Assembly (NCBI RefSeq): GCF_036013955.1
Contig: NZ_CP107903.1
Location: 124,001 to 188,000, forward strand
Direction of reading: 5' to 3'
From: Streptomyces sp. NBC_00459
GTDB taxonomy: Bacteria; Actinomycetota; Actinomycetes; Streptomycetales; Streptomycetaceae
Length of the DNA: 64,000 nucleotides
The number at the start of each line of letters is the position of its first letter. Positions within the stretch are counted from its first letter, which is position 1. Positions 34,894 to 43,097 of the stretch are shown piece after piece. The notes beneath the pieces are model-generated. The model saw only the letters and a list, made by a program, of their open reading frames with translations, ran no database searches and had not been told where the DNA came from. The translations under genes and the position numbers were made by a program.

Positions 34894-35868
34894 TCAGCAG
34901 CGGGCGCCCTCGGGGAACCGCGCGCCTGCCAGGAACTGCAGCAGCTTCCGGTTGTAGACGTCGGGCTGCTCCCAGTGCGGGGAATGCCCGGCTTCGGAGA
35001 ACGTGAGCAAGCAGGCGTTGGGCAGGTGCTTCAGCACCTGCCTGGTCAGCGGCGGAGGCATGTACTGATCCGCGCCGCCCGCCGTGAGCAGGGTCCTGAC
35101 CCGGATGGTCTCCACCATGTCCCAGGTGATCCTGTGCGCCAGCTTCGGCGCCGGGGACCCAGTGCCGGGATGCGACCGTTTGAGGATCTCCTCCCAGTCA
35201 CGGACGCCTTGCGGGTTGGCCGCGCGGTAGCTCACGCCGAGTTCCTTGAAGGAATCCGGAAGCTGGTTGAACGGGTCCGGGTGTATCCGGTTGAGGGTGT
35301 CGATAAATGCGGGTTCCTGAATGCCCATCTGACTGTTGGCGGCGACAAGGCTGAGCAGTCGCTCAGGGTAGGAGAGTGCGAAGTCCGTGGCGACGAAGCC
35401 TCCGAACGCCGTACCGACCAGGTGGAACCTGTCCAGCCCGAGGTGGTCCGCCAGCATCCGCAGATCCTCTGCCGACGGCGGGTCCTCGGGGGTCGCGGCC
35501 GAGGACTGGTAGTACCCGCGGCGGGAGTAGGCGATCACCCGGTAACCGGCCCCGGCAAGTGCGGGCTGCTGGTACTGCCATGCCAGTGCGCTGCCGCTGC
35601 CCGCGTGGTCGAGGATGACCGCCGTACCCCTACCGCCGGTGTCCCAGTACCACAGGACTCCACCGGGTACCTCGACAAAACCCTCGGTCACCGGTCGCTG
35701 CTTCGGGAGGGGCGCGGAAAGCGGATCACCGGAACCGCCTGTCGCAGCGGCGGCCGGCGTCGCCCCCAGAGCCACTTCTCCGGCCGACACGGCGACCGCG
35801 GTCGCCAACATCGCATGCTTGAGAACGGCACGTCGGGACGTGCCGTTCGTGGATTCAGCTTCTGACAT
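34894..35868 (-). CDS. Tat-exported alpha/beta-hydrolase fold protein, nucleophile Ser replaced by Ala
   Basis: A 324-residue protein with a twin-arginine leader (SRRAVLKHAMLATAVAVSAG). The alpha/beta-hydrolase fold is clear: YWDTGGRGTAVILDHAGSG (oxyanion loop), AYSRRGYYQSS, then the nucleophile elbow HLVGTAFGGFVA. The expected Ser in G-x-S-x-G is A154 (codon GCG). The acid (GGADQYMPPP) and the base His (EAGHSPHWEQP) are present. It may bind rather than cleave a ligand, work by a non-serine mechanism, or be inactivated. It lies between an exported amidohydrolase (convergent) and an MHS transporter gene. Confidence 0.82.
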   Translation of the reverse strand: MSEAESTNGTSRRAVLKHAMLATAVAVSAGEVALGATPAAAATGGSGDPLSAPLPKQRPVTEGFVEVPGGVLWYWDTGGRGTAVILDHAGSGSALAWQYQQPALAGAGYRVIAYSRRGYYQSSAATPEDPPSAEDLRMLADHLGLDRFHLVGTAFGGFVATDFALSYPERLLSLVAANSQMGIQEPAFIDTLNRIHPDPFNQLPDSFKELGVSYRAANPQGVRDWEEILKRSHPGTGSPAPKLAHRITWDMVETIRVRTLLTAGGADQYMPPPLTRQVLKHLPNACLLTFSEAGHSPHWEQPDVYNRKLLQFLAGARFPEGARC

Positions 35869-36028
35869 CGTTTCTCACTCTTTCGGAGATGCCTTGCAGG
35901 GAGTTCGATCACGGCTGACTGGACGCCGCTCACGGGTTTGTGCGTATCTGCGGTGGCCGGCGGCGAGGCCGTCACCGCACTTCCCGGTCGTAGAGCGGTC
36001 CCGGGGCACCCTCACGCACGGCCGTCCT

Positions 36029-36065
36029 GCGCCCGGGGGCACCAGCTGCTGGTGCCCCCGGGCGC
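36029..36065 (-). terminator. Hairpin after the MHS transporter gene
   Basis: Arms at 36029-36046 and 36048-36065 are 18 bases, perfectly complementary and very GC-rich around a single central T, so the innermost pairs would open into the loop. It is 29 bp downstream of the transporter stop (minus strand). Confidence 0.7.
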
Positions 36066-36093
36066 TCTGGCTCGACGGCCTTTCGAGGGTTGA

Positions 36094-37476
36094 TCAGGTG
36101 AGTTCGGCCGCGGCATGCGCGGGCGTGGTCGGTTCCGTACCGGAGTCGACCGGCTTGCGGCCCAGTTGGTCGGAGGCCGTCCGGTGCGTCTCGCGCACGC
36201 CCAGCAGTACGACCAGGGCGGAGACCAGGCACGCGCCCGCGCAGGCGGTGGCGACCCAGATCCATCCGCCGTCGGCTGCCACCACCAGACTGGCGGCGAT
36301 GGCCGGGGCGAAGCCGGTGAGGACCTGCGCCAGCTGGGTGGAGACCGCGATGCCCGTGTAGCGGACGTTGATGTCGAACATCTCCGCCGTCATCGTGTAC
36401 GCGACGCAGTTGGACAGTGCGTACCCGACCGCGATCACCAGGAAGTGGCCGAGGAAGACCAGCGGCACCGACTCCACACCGATCGCGCCGAACAGCAGGA
36501 AGATCGCGACCATGTCGATCAGCGCACCGGTCACGAAGACCGGCTTGCGGCCGAAACGGTCGGCGTAGCGGGCCCCCACGATCTGGACACCCACGGCCGC
36601 TGTGGTGGACACGAGCTTCACACTGAGCATGGTGCTGGCGGATATGCCCGCGTTGAGCGTGCCGTAGGAGAGGGCGAAGACGCCGCCGATGGTGGCAAGC
36701 ACCGAGTAGAGCTGGAGGCCGACGACGCGCAGGATGGCCAGCGGGTAGCGGGTCAGCACCGTGACGATCGGCAGCCGGGCCTTCTGGTCCTTTTCGGCGA
36801 CGGCGCTCTTGGCGGATTCGAAGGTGGGGGGCTCGGGGAGCCTCGCTCGCAGGACGAGTCCGGTGATCACCAGACACGCGCTGAGCATGAACGGGATGCG
36901 CCATCCCCAGGACATGAACTGGTCATCGGGGAGCATCGAGAAGACGAGGAAGACCACGGTGGCCAGAGCAGACCCGGCCAGCATGCCGCTCGGCGTCCAG
37001 CTGGCGAAGAACGCCCGGCGGCCCTCCGGCGCATGCTCGAGACTGAGCGAGACGGCGCCGGCGGTCTCGCCGGCCGCGGAGGCTCCCTGCAACAGTCGCA
37101 GCACGGTGAGGGCGATCGGGGCCCAGATGCCGATGGAGGCGTACGTCGGCAGCAGGCCGACCGCGAAGCTGGCCACGCCCATGAGGAACAGGGTCAGCAC
37201 CAACATTGACTTGCGGCTGATCCGGTCGCCGAAGTGGCCGAAGAGCGCGGCCGCGAAGGGCCTCACGACGTAGCCGGCACCGAAGGTCGTGAGTGAGGCC
37301 AGGGTGGCCATGGCCGGGTCCGAGGCCGGGAAGAACAGCCTCGGGAAGACCAGCGCCGCCGCGCTTCCGTAGAGGTAGAAGTCGTAGTACTCCACCATGC
37401 TTCCGATGAAACTGGCCTGGCCGGCGAGTTTGGCGTTGCGCTCGGTGGTCTGCGGTGTTTCAGGCGTCGTTGCCAT
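36094..37476 (-). CDS. MFS transporter, metabolite:H+ symporter (MHS) family
   Basis: A 460-residue, 12-TM proton symporter for a small organic acid or similar metabolite. The MHS features are present: GSMVEYYDFYLYGSAAALVF in TM1, RPFAAALFGHFGDRISRKSM in loop 2-3, RLLQGASAAGETAGAV in TM4, and GARYADRFGRKPVF in loop 8-9. ATG 37476 is in the same direction as, and 228 bp after, the CMD-family gene. That gap and the end of the CMD gene contain CTGTATCCAG-type sites, which suggest control by the GntR protein of this island. It probably imports the compound that the island degrades. Confidence 0.9.
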   Translation of the reverse strand: MATTPETPQTTERNAKLAGQASFIGSMVEYYDFYLYGSAAALVFPRLFFPASDPAMATLASLTTFGAGYVVRPFAAALFGHFGDRISRKSMLVLTLFLMGVASFAVGLLPTYASIGIWAPIALTVLRLLQGASAAGETAGAVSLSLEHAPEGRRAFFASWTPSGMLAGSALATVVFLVFSMLPDDQFMSWGWRIPFMLSACLVITGLVLRARLPEPPTFESAKSAVAEKDQKARLPIVTVLTRYPLAILRVVGLQLYSVLATIGGVFALSYGTLNAGISASTMLSVKLVSTTAAVGVQIVGARYADRFGRKPVFVTGALIDMVAIFLLFGAIGVESVPLVFLGHFLVIAVGYALSNCVAYTMTAEMFDINVRYTGIAVSTQLAQVLTGFAPAIAASLVVAADGGWIWVATACAGACLVSALVVLLGVRETHRTASDQLGRKPVDSGTEPTTPAHAAAELT

Positions 37477-37614
37477 GGGCGTGCTCCTGAGCGGGGTGAG
37501 TCACTTGGGCGCTCGGCGGTGGGGGGAAGGCGCTGCGGGCGCGGGGCGCGGAGGCGGGGAGCGGGAGTTGCCTCCGCGCCGAGGCTACATACAGTTGACG
37601 AACACGTCGAGAGG

Positions 37615-37723
37615 TTCTGTAGACAGATTCAATCGCGTATCGCCCACTTATGCGGCTATTCACCCAGAAGAAACCCTCCAGGCAGCAGGAGCCTACCCGG
37701 CGACTCACATTTCTGTATCCAGG
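37615..37723. promoter_or_regulatory. GntR-type sites upstream of the MHS gene
   Basis: CTGTATCCAGG at 37713-37723 matches the motif found at 39620, 41126, 42169 and 42231. It lies within the last codons of the CMD-family gene (Leu-Asp-Thr-Glu). A second, looser inverted repeat TCTGTAGACAGATTC lies near 37616-37630. Both are placed to control the MHS transporter gene starting at 37476. Confidence 0.5.
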
Positions 37724-38313
37724 TTTGTGTGAGGTGGAGGGAAGGGATCTTCTGTGGTTCCACCGTCCGGGAGCGGGATGCGGTGGACGTTCAGGGTCAT
37801 GGCGACCATGGAGTAGTAGCCGACCAGGGCGGTGAGCTCCACCACTCCCGGGACCCCGAAAGACCGGAGTACGCCGCCGTAGACCTCGTCCGAGACGTCG
37901 TGCGCCCGCAGCAGACCCGCGACGAACTCGTACACGGCGCGGTCGCTCGGATCGTCGAAGTCCGGTATCCGGTTCTGACGCACCGCCTCGGCGAGCCCGG
38001 ACGGGACGCCCGCGTTCGCCGCGTGCGTCGTGTGCAGGATCCATTCCAGGCGACTGTCCCAGTGGCGGGCGGTGACGAGGATCGCCAGTTCCTTCACGCG
38101 CGGGGAGAGCGAGGTGCCGTATCTGAGGAGTGCCCCGAGGTGCTGCCAGCGTTCAGCGAGTTCCGGGTTGTGGATCGCCGCCCTGATGGGGCCCACCACC
38201 CTGCCGCGCGGGCCGCTGATCATCGTGTCGAAGACGGCACGCTGGGCCGGGTCGAGCTCGTCGCCCGCCGGGAGCGGGATCCGGGGCGGCGGCCAGGTGT
38301 CCGCGGCGGTCAT
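37705..38313 (-). CDS. Carboxymuconolactone decarboxylase (CMD) family protein
   Basis: A 202-residue helical protein of the AhpD/CMD superfamily. The core segment is LSPRVKELAILVTARHWDSR followed by LEWILHTTHAANAGV, with the Glu-Trp-x-x-His arrangement of gamma-CMD-like proteins rather than the redox Cys pair of AhpD. Members decarboxylate or isomerise ring-cleavage products, or have unknown roles. ATG 38313 overlaps the stop of the CoA-transferase gene by 4 bases, so it is the second gene of that operon. The end of the coding sequence doubles as a GntR-type site. Confidence 0.82.
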   Translation of the reverse strand: MTAADTWPPPRIPLPAGDELDPAQRAVFDTMISGPRGRVVGPIRAAIHNPELAERWQHLGALLRYGTSLSPRVKELAILVTARHWDSRLEWILHTTHAANAGVPSGLAEAVRQNRIPDFDDPSDRAVYEFVAGLLRAHDVSDEVYGGVLRSFGVPGVVELTALVGYYSMVAMTLNVHRIPLPDGGTTEDPFPPPHTNLDTEM

Positions 38314-39575
38314 ACGACGCCCTCCTCACGCAAGGCCCTGATCTCGTCCTTCGCGACGCCGAGGTCGCGCAGCACCTCGTCGGTGTGCTGGCCCAGCAGC
38401 GGTGGGGGCTGCTCGTGACTCAGGGGGTTGTTCGCGAAGCGCAACGGGCTGGCCACGAGCCGGACGCTGCCGGCGAGGGGGTGCGCGACGTCGACGACCA
38501 TGCCGCGGTGCCGGACCTGTTCGTCCGCGAGGACTTCGTCGACCGTGTTGACGGTGCCGCAGGGTACGCCGGCCCGGTCCAGGCGCTCGATCCAGTGACG
38601 GCGTGACCCATCGGCCAGGACCGCGGCGATCAGCGGGCGCAGCTCGGCAACGTTGCGGACGCGGGCGCGGTTGGTGGCGAACCGTTCGTCCTCGGCAAGG
38701 TCGTCGCGGCCGAGCGCCTCACAGAACCGGCCGAACTGCCCGTCGTTGCCGACGGCGACCGCGAGGCCGCCGTCCTCGCAGGCATAGACGTCCTGGGGCT
38801 GGATGTTGGGGTGCGAGTTGCCGGTACGAGCCGGGATCCTGTTGTCGACAAGATGGTTCATGGCCTGGTTGGCCAGTGTCGCGACCTGGACGTCGAGCAT
38901 GGCCAGGTCGATGTGGTCGCCCAGGCCCGTCCGGCCGCGGTGGGCCAGTGCGGCCAGCACGGCGACGGCGGCGTACGTCCCGGTGGTCAGGTCGACGATG
39001 GGGATGCCGACCTTCTGCGGACCACCGCCAGGCCGGTCGTCCCGTTCGCCGGTGACGCTCATCAGGCCGCCCATGGCCTGGATCGCGAAGTCGTACGCGG
39101 GCTGCGCGCGGCGGGGTCCGGTCTGGCCGAAGCCGGTGATGGAGCAGTAGATCAGGCCCGGGTTGATCTCTCGCAAATCCTCGTAGCCGAGGCCCAGCCG
39201 GGCGAGGGTTCCGTACTTGAAGTTCTCCAGCAGGATGTCGGACTGCGCCGCCAGCTCCCGGATGATCTCCTGCCCCCGTGGCTTGGACAGGTCGACGGTA
39301 ATGGAGCGCTTGGCGCGGTTGGCGCCGAGGTAGTACGCCGACTCGTGGGTCGGAGTGCCGTTGGTGTCGGTGAGGAACGGCGGGCCCCACGAGCGGGTGT
39401 CGTCACCGCTGCCGGGACGTTCGACCTTGACGACGTCGGCGCCCATGTCGGCGAGGAGTTGCCCGGCCCAGGGACCGGCCAGCACCCGGCTGAGGTCCAG
39501 GACCCGTATGTGGGACAGCGGACCGGAGCGGGAGGGAGGAGGAGAAGGCGGAGGGATGGAATGTGTGTTGGTCAT
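38310..39575 (-). CDS. Family III CoA-transferase (CaiB/BaiF type)
   Basis: A 421-residue enzyme of the formyl-CoA transferase / alpha-methylacyl-CoA racemase family. Motifs include IRVLDLSRVLAGPWAGQLLA, GADVVKVERPGSGDDTRSWG, DILLENFKYGTLARLG, SITGFGQTGP and YDFAIQAMGGLMSVTG; the catalytic Asp is in LAMLDVQVA. It would activate a carboxylic acid by moving CoA from another thioester. ATG 39575 is used, since the TTG 9 bases earlier has no better signal. It is divergent from the glutathione S-transferase gene, with a strong GntR-type palindrome between. A related enzyme (IsoG) takes part in isoprene degradation alongside a glutathione transferase. Confidence 0.9.
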   Translation of the reverse strand: MTNTHSIPPPSPPPSRSGPLSHIRVLDLSRVLAGPWAGQLLADMGADVVKVERPGSGDDTRSWGPPFLTDTNGTPTHESAYYLGANRAKRSITVDLSKPRGQEIIRELAAQSDILLENFKYGTLARLGLGYEDLREINPGLIYCSITGFGQTGPRRAQPAYDFAIQAMGGLMSVTGERDDRPGGGPQKVGIPIVDLTTGTYAAVAVLAALAHRGRTGLGDHIDLAMLDVQVATLANQAMNHLVDNRIPARTGNSHPNIQPQDVYACEDGGLAVAVGNDGQFGRFCEALGRDDLAEDERFATNRARVRNVAELRPLIAAVLADGSRRHWIERLDRAGVPCGTVNTVDEVLADEQVRHRGMVVDVAHPLAGSVRLVASPLRFANNPLSHEQPPPLLGQHTDEVLRDLGVAKDEIRALREEGVV

Positions 39576-39618
39576 GGAGCCCAATCTGAAGACAGAAGTA
39601 GATACTTTTAGAGCCCTC

Positions 39619-39641
39619 TTGTATCCAGAACCTGGATTCAG
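39619..39641. promoter_or_regulatory. GntR-type operator between CoA-transferase and GST genes
   Basis: TTGTATCCAG (39619-39628), AAC, then CTGGATTCAG (39632-39641) is an almost perfect inverted repeat with ATCCAG/CTGGAT core arms. It lies 45-70 bp from both divergent starts (39575 and 39688) and can control both. The half-site TGTATCCAG is the motif shared through the island. Confidence 0.65.
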
Positions 39642-39687
39642 TTAACTACAGCGAGCCTGTGGAACCAACACTCTCCGGAGACATCCC

Positions 39688-40314
39688 ATGAAGCTCTACT
39701 GGTCCCCGAAGTCCCCGTTCGTCCGCAAAGTCATGGTCTTCGCCCACGAGACGGGCCTCGTCGACCGGCTGGAACTGGAACGCACGGTGGTGGCGCTCAC
39801 CAGGCCCAACCTCCCGCATGTGCGGGAGCACAACCCGCTCGGCCGGATCCCCACCCTGCTCACCGACGACGGGATGTATCTGCCCGAATCGGTCCTGATC
39901 TGCGAATACCTCGACTCGCTGCACGACGGCCGGCCGTTCTTCCCCCGGGCACCGCAGCAGCGCTGGGCTTCACTGCGCCGCCACGCGCTGGGCAGCGGAC
40001 TGCTGGAGACCCAGATCCTGTGGCGCAACGAGGCGCTGCGCGAGGAGCGCTACCGGCTCCCCGCGATGCTCTCCGCCTGCGAAACCAAGGCCGAGGCGAC
40101 CCTGGACCTGCTGGAACGCCAGGTCGAGGACCTGGAGAAGGCGCCCTTCGACATCGGGCACATCGGCGTCGGCTGCGCGCTGGGCTACCTCGACTACCGC
40201 TCGGCCGACTTCACCGATCGCCGGTGGCGCACCGGCCGCGACCGGCTCGCAACCTGGTACGAGACCTTCCGCGCCCGGCCGTCGGCGCGGGCGACCGAGC
40301 CGTACGACGGCTGA
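39688..40314 (+). CDS. Glutathione S-transferase family protein
   Basis: A 208-residue cytosolic-type GST. The thioredoxin-like N-domain has MKLYWSPKSPFVRKVMVFAH (Ser near position 9 as the probable thiol-activating residue), NPLGRIPTLLTDDG with the cis-Pro, and YLPESVLICEYLDSL with the Glu-Ser pair that binds the gamma-glutamyl group. The C-domain is helical, with DIGHIGVGCALGYLDYR. ATG 39688 follows CCGGAG. Since actinomycetes normally use mycothiol, a GST beside a glutathione-synthetase homologue points to an imported glutathione-dependent pathway, such as conjugation of an epoxide or isomerisation of a ring-cleavage product. Confidence 0.88.
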   Translation: MKLYWSPKSPFVRKVMVFAHETGLVDRLELERTVVALTRPNLPHVREHNPLGRIPTLLTDDGMYLPESVLICEYLDSLHDGRPFFPRAPQQRWASLRRHALGSGLLETQILWRNEALREERYRLPAMLSACETKAEATLDLLERQVEDLEKAPFDIGHIGVGCALGYLDYRSADFTDRRWRTGRDRLATWYETFRARPSARATEPYDG

Positions 40315-40338
40315 GCCGAGCACTCGGGCAGATGGGCC

Positions 40339-41079
40339 TTATTCGGCCCCTTCCAGTACGAATCGCAGCGATTCGCGGATCATCTTCGGGTCGTGCGCGC
40401 CGGCCACCGAGGCGATCACCGTCAGGGCGGTACGAGCGAGATGCTCGGCCACCAGGTTCGAGGCCGCGCGAGCCCGCCCTTCACGAGCCGCCGCGTAGAT
40501 CTCGTCGTGTCCCGTGCGGCCCATGGTGATCAGGGCGAGGCGGTAGCTGGGCGCGTTGTGGTAAAGCCGCAGGTAGCGCACAGAGTGGTCCCACATGCTC
40601 TCGACCTGCGTCCGCAGCCGGTCTTCGGTATGCGACAGGAGCAAGAAGTGGAACCGGCGGTGGTGGGCGATCGCGCCCTCCTCGTCCCCTGTCTCGGCCG
40701 CCGTGTTCATGGCCGACATCTCGGCCTCCAGATCCTCCAGTTCAGCCGACGTCAGCTGAGGTACGGACAGGAGCACCGCGAGCGGCTCGCTGACCAGCCG
40801 CATCGAGTAAAGCGTCTCCAGGTCCGGGATCGACAGCGGCGCGACCCGGATCCGGCGGTTGAAGTCCAGCTGCACCAGTCCCTCGGTCTGCAGCCGTCGC
40901 AGCGCCTCACGCAACGGTGTACGGCTGACCTGCAGGTCTGCTGCCAGCTGCACCTGCGAGACCCAGGCACCCGGCTTGAGGCGGCCCTGCAGAATCGCGT
41001 CGCGCACATGCTCGTACGCGAGTCCCATGGCATCGGTCTGAGCGGCGGGCGAAGACGGAGTAGTGGACACAGGCTCCAC
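40339..41079 (-). CDS. GntR-family regulator (FCD / FadR subfamily)
   Basis: A 246-residue repressor-type regulator. The winged helix-turn-helix is at about residues 18-85 (YEHVRDAILQGRLKPG, VQLAADLQVSRTPLREALRR). The all-helical FCD ligand domain follows with the metal/ligand His residues in HHRRFHFLLLSH and AAREGRARAASNLVAEHL. GTG 41079 is preferred, with GGAGG 11 bases upstream; ATG 41028 would keep the whole DNA-binding domain too. A perfect ATTCTG/CAGAAT palindrome 47 bp upstream matches motifs throughout the island, so it should autoregulate and control the surrounding catabolic genes, with a pathway acid or CoA ester as inducer. Confidence 0.9.
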   Translation of the reverse strand: MEPVSTTPSSPAAQTDAMGLAYEHVRDAILQGRLKPGAWVSQVQLAADLQVSRTPLREALRRLQTEGLVQLDFNRRIRVAPLSIPDLETLYSMRLVSEPLAVLLSVPQLTSAELEDLEAEMSAMNTAAETGDEEGAIAHHRRFHFLLLSHTEDRLRTQVESMWDHSVRYLRLYHNAPSYRLALITMGRTGHDEIYAAAREGRARAASNLVAEHLARTALTVIASVAGAHDPKMIRESLRFVLEGAE

Positions 41080-41125
41080 AGTAGTGGCTTCCTCCCTGAT
41101 CGGATCGATCTGTAGCCATGAACAA

Positions 41126-41141
41126 ATTCTGGATACAGAAT
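41126..41141. promoter_or_regulatory. GntR autoregulatory palindrome
   Basis: ATTCTG, GATA, CAGAAT (41126-41141) is an inverted repeat with perfect 6-base arms. It contains the CTGGATACAG motif and lies between the GntR gene (start 41079) and the divergent glutathione synthetase gene (start 41251), so it can control both. Confidence 0.65.
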
Positions 41142-41250
41142 GGGCAGCGGTTGTTGAGTTGATCGCCGCAGCCACTGCGGCGGCCGGCGATCCCGGACGG
41201 ACCGTCGGGTACAGGGTCAGGTGCTGGATCGGGTACAGGAGAGCCGTCGC

Positions 41251-42192
41251 ATGCTCGTCTTCGTCATGGATCCCGTCGAGGCGCTCGCGCCGGAGCACGA
41301 CACCTCGCTCGCGTTGATGAACGCCGCCTGGCAGCGGGGCCACCAGGTCTGGCACTGCCTGCCGTCCGGTCTGTCCCTGCGCGACGGCAGGGTACGGGCA
41401 CGCGCACGGGCGGCGGATTTCACCTCGGGGCTGTCACTCGGCGCACCGGAAAGCCTCAGCCTGCACGAGGCCGACGCCGTCCTGGTCCGCACGGATCCGC
41501 CTTTCGACGCCGAGTACCTCGCGACCACGCTCCTGCTCGAGCACCTGCGCGGCGACACCCTCCTGGTCAACGACCCGCGCGGTCTGCGCGAGGCCAACGA
41601 GAAGCTCTACGCCTGCCGCTTCCCGGACCTGATGCCGGCGACCCTGGTGACCGCCGAACCGGCACTGCTGCTCGCCTTCGCCGGGCAGCAGCGGCACGGC
41701 GCGGTACTCAAGCCGCTCTTCGGGCACGGCGGACGGGGCGTCCTCCGGCTCGACCCCGGGGACGGCAACGCCCGCGCCATCGCGGAGACCATGACCGAGC
41801 GGGGCCGTGTCGTCGTCATGGCACAGGAATTCCTGCCCGAGGTCGCCGAGGGCGACAAGCGAATCCTGCTGCTCGACGGGTACCCGCTCGGCGCGGTACT
41901 GCGGCGGCCACCCACAAACGACTTCCGCGCGAACCTCGCGCTCGGCGGTGAGGCGAGAGCGGCCGAGCTGGACGCGTACGACCTGCGGATCGTCGAGCGC
42001 ATCGCACCCGCCCTCCGTACCGACGGGCTCTACCTCACCGGCATCGACGTCATCGGCGGGCGCCTGAGCGAGGTCAACGTCACCAGCCCGACGGGTCTGG
42101 TCCAGCTGAGGGAGCTGGCCCGTGTGCGGCACGATCTGGCAGTCATCAGGTGGATAGAGACGACCATTCCTGTATCCAGGTTGGCGACGTAA
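41251..42192 (+). CDS. gshB: Glutathione synthetase (GshB type)
   Basis: A 313-residue ATP-grasp enzyme that joins gamma-glutamylcysteine and glycine. It begins MLVFVMDPVEAL as bacterial GshB does; LVRTDPPFDAEYL, LVNDPRGLREANEKLYACRF, AVLKPLFGHGGRGVLRL (ATP-grasp loop), EFLPEVAEGDKRILLLDG and LSEVNVTSPTGLVQL (metal-binding Glu-Asn) are all conserved. ATG 41251 follows AGGAG; GTG 41221 in frame is less likely. No gshA is in the window. In a mycothiol-using lineage this gene is unexpected and is probably acquired, serving the neighbouring GST. Its last codons contain another GntR-type site. Confidence 0.88.
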   Translation: MLVFVMDPVEALAPEHDTSLALMNAAWQRGHQVWHCLPSGLSLRDGRVRARARAADFTSGLSLGAPESLSLHEADAVLVRTDPPFDAEYLATTLLLEHLRGDTLLVNDPRGLREANEKLYACRFPDLMPATLVTAEPALLLAFAGQQRHGAVLKPLFGHGGRGVLRLDPGDGNARAIAETMTERGRVVVMAQEFLPEVAEGDKRILLLDGYPLGAVLRRPPTNDFRANLALGGEARAAELDAYDLRIVERIAPALRTDGLYLTGIDVIGGRLSEVNVTSPTGLVQLRELARVRHDLAVIRWIETTIPVSRLAT

Positions 42193-42242
42193 TGCGCTGA
42201 ATTTACTGAAAACTCCAGGCCTTTTAGCAAACCTGGATACAG
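42169..42242. promoter_or_regulatory. Two GntR-type sites before the enoyl-CoA hydratase operon
   Basis: CCTGTATCCAGG (42169-42180) lies in the last codons of gshB, and ACCTGGATACAG (42231-42242) in the 93-bp gap that follows. They are in opposite orientation, about six helical turns apart, 44-117 bp before ATG 42286. A pair at this spacing could support looping by a dimeric regulator. Confidence 0.6.
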
Positions 42243-42285
42243 ATTCTCTTGGAGAGCTTGACTTCTGTGTGTAGAGTCCACTGAC

Positions 42286-43092
42286 ATGACCCCACCTCTA
42301 CTGACGGCACACGGTGTCCGCGTGGAGATCCGCGAGGCAGTGGCCGAGGTTGTCCTCGACCGCCCGCCGGTCAACGCGGTCACCGTCGAGATGTACGAAA
42401 CCCTTGTCACCGCCTTCCGAGAGCTGTCGGTACGTACCGATGTCCACGCCGTGATCCTCCGCTCCGACGGACGCCTGTTCAGCGCGGGCGCCGACATCAA
42501 GCAGCCGGTCGAGGCGGTCAGCGCCTCCGAGAGCGCGGCCGAACGCCGCCAGCGCATGGCCCGTACCGCGTACGAGGCGATCCTGGACTGCGCCCTGCCG
42601 ACGATCGCCGTCGTCAACAGAGCCGCACTCGGCGCCGGCGCGGTACTCGCCGCCTGCTGCGACATCCGGTACGCCGCCACCGACGCCCGGATCGGACTCC
42701 CCGAGATCAACGCCGGACGCTGCGGCGGCGGCAGCCACCTCATGCGGCTGCTGCCGCAGGGCCAGGTACGGCTCATGTACTTCACCGGCGACCCGGTCGA
42801 CGCCGAGGAGGCGTATCGCATCGGTCTCGTCCAGAAGGTCTTCGGGCCCGAGGCCGTACTCGGCGAAGCCCGTGCGCTCGCCGCGCGGATCGCCGCCAAG
42901 AGCCCACTGGGGCTGCGGCTGGCCAAGCAGGCCCTCAACGAGGCCGAAGACCTTCCCGTCCGCCCCGGCTACGCCGCCGAGCAGGTGTACACCCTGCGGC
43001 TGGGTGCCCACCCGGACGCCGCCGAAGCGGCGAAGGCCGTCCTCGAAAAGCGCGCCCCTGTCTGGTCCTGGCCGGACGTGGCAGAGAGCTGA
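42286..43092 (+). CDS. Enoyl-CoA hydratase/isomerase family protein (first copy)
   Basis: A 268-residue crotonase-fold enzyme acting on unsaturated acyl-CoA. The oxyanion hole is formed by LFSAGADIKQPVE and RAALGAGAVLAACCDIRYA; IGLPEINAGRCGGGSHLMR covers the segment with the catalytic acid in family members. The length is normal. No strong ribosome site precedes ATG 42286. It is first of a four-gene run (hydratase, hydrolase, hydratase, dehydrogenase) with 4-base overlaps and follows two GntR-type sites. Confidence 0.88.
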   Translation: MTPPLLTAHGVRVEIREAVAEVVLDRPPVNAVTVEMYETLVTAFRELSVRTDVHAVILRSDGRLFSAGADIKQPVEAVSASESAAERRQRMARTAYEAILDCALPTIAVVNRAALGAGAVLAACCDIRYAATDARIGLPEINAGRCGGGSHLMRLLPQGQVRLMYFTGDPVDAEEAYRIGLVQKVFGPEAVLGEARALAARIAAKSPLGLRLAKQALNEAEDLPVRPGYAAEQVYTLRLGAHPDAAEAAKAVLEKRAPVWSWPDVAES

Positions 43093-43097
43093 ACACC

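Noticed and set aside
37705..38313. Loss of redox cysteines in the CMD-family protein as an oddity
   Set aside because: Glu-Trp-x-x-His in place of the Cys pair is normal for the gamma-CMD branch of the family.
42258..42277. TTGACT and TAGAGT as promoter of the hydratase operon
   Set aside because: The boxes are only 8 bases apart, far too close for a sigma-70-type promoter.
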